Assembly: GCA_002409145.1 (NCBI GenBank)
Contig: DHUL01000040.1
Coordinates: 69,461-90,318, forward strand
Direction: 5' to 3'
Length of the DNA stretch: 20,858 bases
Source: Bacteroidales bacterium UBA5235
GTDB taxonomy: Bacteria; Bacteroidota; Bacteroidia; Bacteroidales; VadinHA17
The position numbers and the translations under genes were made by a program. This document shows, in pieces, positions 15,011 through 20,858 of the stretch (position 1 is the first letter of the stretch; every line of letters starts with the position of its first letter). The notes beneath the pieces were generated by a model that was given only the letters and a program-made list of their open reading frames with translations, searched no databases and was not told where the DNA came from.

Positions 15011-17598
15011 GAATTGGTAATGACCAGTGCGCCTGACTGAACGTCTATTCTTACCTTCCTGCTCCTGTCAATGGTCCCGGCAATAATCAGTCTGGAGAGT
15101 TCATTCACTATTTCCTTTTGTATAAGACGTTTCACGGGACGTGCACCAAACAACGGATCAAATCCCCTGTCTGCCAGCCAGGACACAGCCTTATCCGTCA
15201 GCTCACTGCTGATACCCTTCTCCTCCAGCATCTGAGCCACCCGGCCAAACTGCATCATTACTATCTCCCTTATCTGTCCGAGAGTCAGAGGCCTGAACAT
15301 AACTATCTCATCAACCCGGTTTACAAACTCCGGCCTGAGGGTAGTACGAAGCATCTGAATCAGGTCCGTCCTGAGCTCTTCAGCCTTCTCCTCAGTCATT
15401 GCACCGCTGCTCTCTTCAATGCTCTCTCGGATAAGGGATGAACCAAGGTTGGATGTCATGATTATTATGGTGTTACGAAAATTGACAGTCCTTCCCTTGT
15501 TGTCTGTAAGCCTTCCGTCATCAAGCACCTGCAGAAGTATATTAAACACATCCGGGTGGGCCTTTTCGATCTCATCAAGCAGCACCACAGAATATGGTTT
15601 GTGCCTTATAGCCTCTGTGAGCTGGCCTCCCTCATCATAACCGACATATCCCGGAGGTGCACCGACAAGCCTTGAGACACTGTGACGCTCCTGGTATTCA
15701 GTCATGTCAATCCGGGTCATCAGGTTCTCATCGTTAAACAGATATTCAGCCAGGGCCCTGGCCAGTTCAGTTTTTCCTACTCCGGTTGTACCGAGGAATA
15801 TGAATGAGCCCACCGGTCTCTTCTCATCATTCAGTCCTGCTCTTGACCGGCGCACAGCATCAGAAACGGCCCTTATGGCCTCATCCTGACCCACAACCCT
15901 CCGGTGAAGCTCCTCCTCCAGCCTCAGGAGCTTATCCTTCTCACTCTCAAGCATCCGCGAGACTGGTATGCCTGTCCACCTCGAGACTATCTCTGCAATA
16001 TCGTCTGACCGTACATCGTCGCGTACCATAGAACCTGCATTGCGCTTTTCACCTATCTCGGCATTCAGTTTCTCAATCTCCTTTTCATTTTCGGTGAGTT
16101 TACCGTAGCGTATCTCTGCAACCCTTCCGTAGTCGCCTGCTCTCTCAGCCCTCTCAGCCTCGAACCGGAGCTCCTCGGCTGCCTGTTTCTTTTTCTGCAG
16201 GTTGTCCACCAGGTCCTTCTCAGAACGCCAGCGCGCTTTTAGCTCGTCACGTCCCGCAGCAAGATCAGCTATCTCCTTCGAGAGCGCCTTCTCCTTGACA
16301 GTGTCACCGTCACGTTTAACGGCCTCCCGTTCTATCTCAAGCTGCCTTATCTGCCTGTCTGCGGTATCGATCTCCTCAGGAACGGAGTTCATCTCTAGTC
16401 TCAGCCTGGCGGCTGCCTCATCGATAAGGTCAATGGCCTTGTCAGGCAGGAACCTGTCTGTGATGTACCGGTATGACAGATCCACGGCAGAGATGATGGC
16501 TTCATCCCTGATGATCACTTTATGGTGCGCCTCATACCTCTCCCTGAGTCCCCTGAGAATGGAGATGGCATCTGCCCTGTCAGGCTCTTCTATCATCACC
16601 ACCTGGAATCGTCTCTCGAGGGCTTTGTCAGCTTCGAAATACTTCTGGTACTCATTAAGCGTTGTCGCGCCGATGGCGCGAAGTTCTCCCTTTGCCAGCG
16701 CCGGTTTGAGGATATTGGCTGCGTCCATGGCCCCCTCCCCCTTGCCGGCACCAACAAGAGTATGTATCTCATCAATGAACAAAATCACGTCACCATCAGA
16801 TGCAATAACCTCATTTACAACTGACTTGAGTCTCTCCTCAAATTCACCCTTGTACTTGGCGCCGGCGATGAGTGCTCCCATATCAAGCGAAAAGATCCGT
16901 TTCTGAATCAGGTCCTCCGGAACATCGCCGCGAACTATCCTGTGTGCGATACCCTCCGCGATGGCGGTCTTGCCCACTCCAGGCTCACCTACAAGAATGG
17001 GATTGTTCTTGGTCCTGCGTGACAGTATCTGAAGCACCCTCCTTATCTCCTCATCGCGGCCTATTACAGGATCGAGCTTGCCGGCCCTGGCACGCTCATT
17101 CAGATCGATGGCATACCTGCTCAGTGAATCATATGTCTCCTCAGATGTCTGGCTGCTAACCTTTGCACCCTTTCGCAGATCGGCTATTGCCTTTGACAGT
17201 GCTGCAGTGTCCATGCCGTTGTCCTTCATCAGGCGCGAGACACTGTCAGCTGATTCGGCGAGAGCCAGCAGCAGGTGCTCGACAGATACAAACCTGTCCT
17301 GCATCCTTGCAGCATGATCAGCAGCACGCCTGAATACCCCCGATGCATCAGAAGAAAAATAGGGTTCTCCCCCGCTCACTCTGGGGTATCCGTCAATGAT
17401 CGCATCAAGGGCTCTGCCGAAAGCTGCTGAATTGCCCCCGGTCTTTGACATGATATATGAGACAATGCTCTCAGCCTCAGTCAATATACCCTTGAGGAGA
17501 TGGCCAGACTCAATAGCCTGCTGACCCTTGCCCGTGGCAACGGTCACAGCCTTCTGAACAGACTCCTGTGCCTTTATAGTAAAATTTTCAAAGTTCAT
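15007..17598 (-). CDS. clpB: ClpB disaggregase
   Basis: ClpB is a hexameric AAA+ chaperone that, with DnaK, extracts proteins from aggregates. The product has 863 residues, normal for the family. It shows a Clp N-domain (FTIKAQESVQKAV, GHLLKGIL, SVEHLLLAL), first Walker A GEPGVGKT (204-211) with Walker B ILFIDEIH, the middle coiled-coil domain, second Walker A GTTGVGKT, VLLDEIEKAH, and the C-terminal D2-small region. The M-domain distinguishes it from ClpA and ClpC. A TTG at 17640 would add 14 residues, but the family start MNFENFTIKAQ at 17598 is clear. It diverges from the TerB-ABC gene across 156 bp; no CIRCE element or clean TAnnTTTG box is visible there. Confidence 0.97.
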   Translation of the reverse strand: MNFENFTIKAQESVQKAVTVATGKGQQAIESGHLLKGILTEAESIVSYIMSKTGGNSAAFGRALDAIIDGYPRVSGGEPYFSSDASGVFRRAADHAARMQDRFVSVEHLLLALAESADSVSRLMKDNGMDTAALSKAIADLRKGAKVSSQTSEETYDSLSRYAIDLNERARAGKLDPVIGRDEEIRRVLQILSRRTKNNPILVGEPGVGKTAIAEGIAHRIVRGDVPEDLIQKRIFSLDMGALIAGAKYKGEFEERLKSVVNEVIASDGDVILFIDEIHTLVGAGKGEGAMDAANILKPALAKGELRAIGATTLNEYQKYFEADKALERRFQVVMIEEPDRADAISILRGLRERYEAHHKVIIRDEAIISAVDLSYRYITDRFLPDKAIDLIDEAAARLRLEMNSVPEEIDTADRQIRQLEIEREAVKRDGDTVKEKALSKEIADLAAGRDELKARWRSEKDLVDNLQKKKQAAEELRFEAERAERAGDYGRVAEIRYGKLTENEKEIEKLNAEIGEKRNAGSMVRDDVRSDDIAEIVSRWTGIPVSRMLESEKDKLLRLEEELHRRVVGQDEAIRAVSDAVRRSRAGLNDEKRPVGSFIFLGTTGVGKTELARALAEYLFNDENLMTRIDMTEYQERHSVSRLVGAPPGYVGYDEGGQLTEAIRHKPYSVVLLDEIEKAHPDVFNILLQVLDDGRLTDNKGRTVNFRNTIIIMTSNLGSSLIRESIEESSGAMTEEKAEELRTDLIQMLRTTLRPEFVNRVDEIVMFRPLTLGQIREIVMMQFGRVAQMLEEKGISSELTDKAVSWLADRGFDPLFGARPVKRLIQKEIVNELSRLIIAGTIDRSRKVRIDVQSGALVITNS

Positions 17599-17661
17599 AT
17601 TCAGTGACTTTTTCCCTGTTATGTTCAATTTATTTGCCAATCGTGCGCAAGAGCTTTATTC

Positions 17662-17739
17662 ATGCCATTATGACAGCCCCGGGATAATATAGAAGGTGCC
17701 ATGCCGTTATATAAGACTCAGGAGCCGAAATGCCGTTAT
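17662..17739. repeat. Three copies of a 10-mer in the clpB/ABC transporter divergent region
   Basis: ATGCC[A/G]TTAT occurs at 17662-17671, 17701-17710 and 17730-17739, all in the same direction and spaced 39 and 29 bases apart. The first and last copies are also each followed, 7 to 10 bases on, by CCGGGAT (17679-17685 and 17750-17756). They could be operator half-sites serving one or both divergent genes, or remnants of a local duplication. The copies at 17701 and 17730 also begin small reading frames. Confidence 0.55.
17720..17724 (+). promoter_or_regulatory. Ribosome binding site for a small leader frame
   Basis: AGGAG lies 5 bases before the ATG at 17730, which is good spacing. It is 30 bases from the transporter ATG at 17755, too far to serve it directly. 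Confidence 0.45.
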
Positions 17740-17762
17740 TGAAACATCTCCGGGATGAATGA
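17730..17762 (+). CDS. Possible 10-codon leader peptide overlapping the ABC transporter start
   Basis: This frame encodes MPLLKHLRDE and ends at a TGA 8 bases inside the transporter gene (start 17755). It has a well-placed AGGAG, whereas the transporter ATG has no such site of its own. Overlap of this kind is seen where translation of the second gene depends on the first. The length is short enough to arise by chance, so the call is tentative. Confidence 0.3.
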   Translation: MPLLKHLRDE

Positions 17763-20700
17763 GAAGATACTTAATACCCTGATGCATCTCTTTGCCATCA
17801 TTGCCCCCGCACAGGGCAATGAAAACGACAGGCGGGGGGTGGTTGAGGCATTTCTCAGACCGCAGCTCAATCAGGAGGGCGTAAAAGCTTACCTGAAGAT
17901 CTTCGAGGCATATTATGCCGAAGCCCAGGAGAGACTGAAAAAGGGCAAGGAAGCCCGCCGAAACTCTTCGATATCAGTAAGGATCATCAAAATCTGTTTT
18001 GATATAGGGATGCAGCTAACCCTCAACCAGAAGATCATTGTGCTGGTCCAGCTCCTCGAATATTGCCGGTCTGAACATAAAGGGGTAAGCAACACCGAAC
18101 TTGAATTCATCATAACTGCAGCTGAAGGCTTCAACATCAACCCGGAAGATTACCAGCTGATTCAGCAATTCGTTCTTTCAACAAAGGATGAGGTGCCGGA
18201 ATCAACACAGATACTGGTCATTGACAGTGACCGGATCACCAGGTATGAAAAAGCCCGCCACATTGTCAACGATTCGTTCCGGGGCCAGGTCAGGGTACTG
18301 AACCTGCCACAGGCTGACATGCTCTTCATCAGGTCATTCGGGACCGGAGAGCTCCTCCTGAGCGGCCAGCTGAGGCATGAAGACAGGGTGTACCTCTTCG
18401 AGAGGGGTGCATCACTTAAGTTCATGAGCAGCAAACCCATCTACTATTCCGAGGTCATACGGCAATTCCTCGACGAAAACGCCCTGGCATCAAGGGTGGT
18501 CTACGAGGCGAATGAGATCGAATACAAGTTCAAGGGCGGACAGGTAGGACTCCATCGCATGAGCTTTGCTGAAGAGTCAGGAAGGCTGATCGGAATCATG
18601 GGAGCATCCGGGGCAGGTAAATCAACCCTCCTGAGCGTCCTTAACGGCACCAACAGGCCCGACACGGGCGAAGTGCTTATCAACGGCATCAATATCCACA
18701 ACGAACCGGAGAAGATCAAGGGACTGATAGGATTTGTGTCACAGGACGACCTCCTCATCGAAGAGCTTACAGTTTTCGAAAACCTCTTCTACAATGCAAA
18801 GCTCTGTTTCGGCAACCTTGATGACGAAGCAATTACTCATAAGGTGCATGAGGTTCTGCACAGCCTCGGTCTTTATGACATCAGGGATATGAAGGTGGGC
18901 TCTCCTCTCAATAAAAAGATCTCAGGAGGTCAGCGCAAACGGCTCAACATATCACTCGAGCTGATACGGGAACCGGCAATATTGTTCCTCGATGAACCTA
19001 CATCCGGACTCTCTTCACTCGATTCAGAAAACATCCTTGACCTTCTCAATGACCTGAAACTCAAGGGCAAGCTGATTTTCGTCGTTATTCACCAACCTTC
19101 CTCAGACATATTTAAGATGTTTGACAGGCTGATCTTCCTTGACACCGGCGGATACATGGTCTATTACGGAATTCCTGTAAGGGCTATTGACTACTTCAAG
19201 GACAGGGTCCGGCTTCCGCGGTATAATGACAGCGAGTGTCATGCCTGCGGGAATGTAAACCCGGAACAGATCTTCAGCATCGTGGAGTCAAAGGTGCTTG
19301 ACGAGTTCGGGAGGCCCACGATGACAAGAAAGGTATCACCGGCCGAATGGAGCGCTTATTTCAATTCACGCCGTGAAGAGCGTCCCCCGCATCCCAAAGG
19401 CGGTAACGGCATACCGGAGATAACACTGAGGACGCCGGGCAGGCTTAAGCAACTGGCGGTGTTCGTTAAACGAGACATACTATCCAAACTCTCAGATTCA
19501 CAATACCTCATCATTACCCTTCTCGAAGCTCCGGTACTGGCGCTGTTCCTGGCATTTATCATAAGGTATTTTGATGAAAGTGTAAGTAAACCTGCTTACA
19601 CCCTGATTCAGAACAGCAACCTCCCGGTATATATCTTCATGTCAGTGATAGTGGCAATATTCATGGGACTGACAGTAAGTGCGGAGGAGATCATCAAAGA
19701 CAGGAAGATACTAAAGCGGGAAGCCTTCCTCAATCTCAGCTGGAACAGCTACCTGCTGTCAAAAATTGGCGTTCAGTTCCTTATCTCGGCAATCCAGGCC
19801 GCATCATTCGTTGCCATAGGAAACTCAATATTCGGCATCCGCGGCATGTGGTTCGAATACTGGCTTGTACTCTTTTCATGCTGGGCCACATCAAACATGA
19901 TGGGTCTGCTCATCTCAGACAGTTTCAAAACGGTTGTTACGATTTACATACTGATTCCGTTCCTCGTCATACCGCAAATCATTCTGAGCGGCATAATAGT
20001 AAAGTATGACAAGCTTAATCCGACCATTTCCTCACCTGTCTCAATACCTTTTTACGGTGAGATCATTGCTGCCAGGTGGGGTTACGAAGCGCTGGCCGTC
20101 GACCAGTTCATGAATAACAGGTTTGAAAAGCAGTTCTATGGTTTTGACAAGGTTATAAGCACTGCCAAGTTCAGGAAAGACATCTGGTATAATGAGATGA
20201 AAAGCATCCTTTCAAGACTGGAGAGCAACCTTGAGAGAGAGAGGCTTGATGAATCATCAATAGATGACATGTTGCTGATCAGGAACGAGATTGAAGAGGA
20301 ACTCGGTTTTACAGGAGCTGTACCATTTGACCTGCGCATCATCAGCCCGGATGTCATCACCGCTGAGGCAATCGCTGCGGCACGTGATTATATTGAGAGA
20401 GTCAGGCGTTACTATATCGAGGTATCGAGAAACGCCGTTGAGGCACGTGACCAGGCTATCATGGCCTTTGAGCGCACTGACAGGGAAGCCTTCATCCTGA
20501 TGAAGAAACAACATACAAATGAATCTCTCGAGGAGTTTGTCAGGAATGACAATGAAAAGGACAAGATAAAGCGCTACCGCAACAGGCTCTACCAGAACTA
20601 TGACCAGATATTCTATGATCCGGCGCACCCGCTGGTCAAGGCGCACTTCTATGCACCGCAGAAGCAGGTGTTCGGACTCTTTGCAGGCACACTTGCAGTA

Positions 20701-20829
20701 AATACAGCGGTCATATGGTTCATGACCCTTTGTCTTTACATCCTGCTCTATTTCAGGGTTCTGCACCACATCCTGGATTCTTCGGAGAAGTTCATCAGGG
20801 TGATGCGCGAGAAGCGTGAGAGAGGCTGA
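17755..20829 (+). CDS. TerB-domain ABC transporter fusion (ABCG-like ATPase and permease)
   Basis: This 1024-residue protein joins several domains. Residues 1 to about 140 form a TerB-like helical domain, such as is found in tellurite-resistance TerB. A middle stretch (about 150-250) has beta-rich features. An ABC ATPase of the ABCG type follows: Walker A GASGAGKST (283-291), signature SGGQR from S390, and FLDEPTSGL. A CHAC motif (C495, C498) then could bind metal. A permease begins with a hydrophobic helix near 584-606 and has further helices to about 800. A helical soluble segment and a last transmembrane helix (about 975-1003) end it. Substrate and direction are unknown; ABCG-type half-transporters usually export. 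The start is limited by an in-frame stop at 17740-17742, and 17755 is the first ATG after it. Confidence 0.88.
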   Translation: MNEKILNTLMHLFAIIAPAQGNENDRRGVVEAFLRPQLNQEGVKAYLKIFEAYYAEAQERLKKGKEARRNSSISVRIIKICFDIGMQLTLNQKIIVLVQLLEYCRSEHKGVSNTELEFIITAAEGFNINPEDYQLIQQFVLSTKDEVPESTQILVIDSDRITRYEKARHIVNDSFRGQVRVLNLPQADMLFIRSFGTGELLLSGQLRHEDRVYLFERGASLKFMSSKPIYYSEVIRQFLDENALASRVVYEANEIEYKFKGGQVGLHRMSFAEESGRLIGIMGASGAGKSTLLSVLNGTNRPDTGEVLINGINIHNEPEKIKGLIGFVSQDDLLIEELTVFENLFYNAKLCFGNLDDEAITHKVHEVLHSLGLYDIRDMKVGSPLNKKISGGQRKRLNISLELIREPAILFLDEPTSGLSSLDSENILDLLNDLKLKGKLIFVVIHQPSSDIFKMFDRLIFLDTGGYMVYYGIPVRAIDYFKDRVRLPRYNDSECHACGNVNPEQIFSIVESKVLDEFGRPTMTRKVSPAEWSAYFNSRREERPPHPKGGNGIPEITLRTPGRLKQLAVFVKRDILSKLSDSQYLIITLLEAPVLALFLAFIIRYFDESVSKPAYTLIQNSNLPVYIFMSVIVAIFMGLTVSAEEIIKDRKILKREAFLNLSWNSYLLSKIGVQFLISAIQAASFVAIGNSIFGIRGMWFEYWLVLFSCWATSNMMGLLISDSFKTVVTIYILIPFLVIPQIILSGIIVKYDKLNPTISSPVSIPFYGEIIAARWGYEALAVDQFMNNRFEKQFYGFDKVISTAKFRKDIWYNEMKSILSRLESNLERERLDESSIDDMLLIRNEIEEELGFTGAVPFDLRIISPDVITAEAIAAARDYIERVRRYYIEVSRNAVEARDQAIMAFERTDREAFILMKKQHTNESLEEFVRNDNEKDKIKRYRNRLYQNYDQIFYDPAHPLVKAHFYAPQKQVFGLFAGTLAVNTAVIWFMTLCLYILLYFRVLHHILDSSEKFIRVMREKRERG

Positions 20830-20844
20830 AGCACTCAATCGAGT

Positions 20845-20850
20845 AGGAGG
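20845..20850 (+). promoter_or_regulatory. Ribosome binding site and start of the next, truncated gene
   Basis: AGGAGG stands 3 bases before an ATG at 20854-20856, 24 bp after the transporter stop. A co-directional gene probably begins there and runs out of the window; only its first bases are present, so nothing can be said of its product. The spacing suggests it is in one operon with the transporter. Confidence 0.55.
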
Positions 20851-20858
20851 AAAATGAA

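Noticed and set aside
16202..16906. A 234-codon plus-strand open frame
   Set aside because: It is antisense to the conserved clpB coding region and is serine-rich low-information sequence, as expected of a shadow frame.
17755..18180. Tellurite resistance as the function of the TerB-like domain
   Set aside because: The domain occurs in many contexts and no other ter gene is present, so the name alone does not support the function.
20257..20838. A 193-codon minus-strand open frame
   Set aside because: It lies opposite the C-terminal part of the ABC transporter and has no recognisable motif.

Overview
The window reads as chromosomal DNA from a Bacteroidota species, most likely of the Bacteroidales/Marinilabiliales type. 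The grounds are a lysine-type short SerA next to SerC and a DUF1015 protein, several envelope proteins of Bacteroidota type, a TerB-ABCG fusion transporter, mostly absent Shine-Dalgarno sequences, and promoter-like TAnnTTTG boxes. The recognisable genes are closely packed. No intergenic gap reaches 300 bp, and I see no rRNA, tRNA, CRISPR array, insertion sequence or phage gene. Species-level placement is inference from gene content.

Region 1 (1-5262, + strand) is the most unusual part. It holds the 3' part of a membrane protein that joins a PstS-like binding domain, one transmembrane helix and a GcvH-like domain without the lipoyl lysine. This is followed by a histidine kinase whose periplasmic region carries CxxCH and CX4CH haem-c motifs, a sigma-54-dependent NtrC-type regulator, and an archaemetzincin zinc protease. 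It looks like a redox- or gas-sensing envelope signalling unit. A hairpin at 1600-1630 separates the first gene from the kinase.

Region 2 (5237-6607, - strand) encodes a lipoprotein and a small secreted protein, both of unknown function. The secreted protein overlaps the protease gene tail to tail. Region 3 (6723-7238, +) is a small all-helical HEAT-like protein with a good Bacteroidota-type promoter.

Region 4 (7266-14146, - strand) is a long co-directional run: gcvT, comB, serC, serA, DUF1015, yggS and a DHOD-like flavoprotein. Gaps are 24, 79, 12, 17, 15 and -4 bp. The theme is serine/glycine/phosphoserine and PLP metabolism. SerA and SerC make phosphoserine, the DUF1015 protein may act on serine or phosphoserine, YggS buffers PLP, and GcvT breaks down glycine.

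Region 5 (14300-15010, +) is a two-gene signalling pair, a lone HPt protein and a lone STAS protein, diverging from gcvT and ending 4 bp inside the convergent clpB gene. Region 6 is clpB (15007-17598, -), divergent from a 1024-residue TerB-ABC-permease protein (17755-20829, +). The 156 bp between them carries three copies of a 10-mer and a possible 10-codon leader peptide overlapping the transporter start. A further gene starts at 20854 behind a strong ribosome binding site and leaves the window.

Several computed longest reading frames begin at unlikely TTG codons. I moved the starts of the kinase, gcvT, HPt, STAS and clpB to internal ATG codons, with reasons given in each entry.
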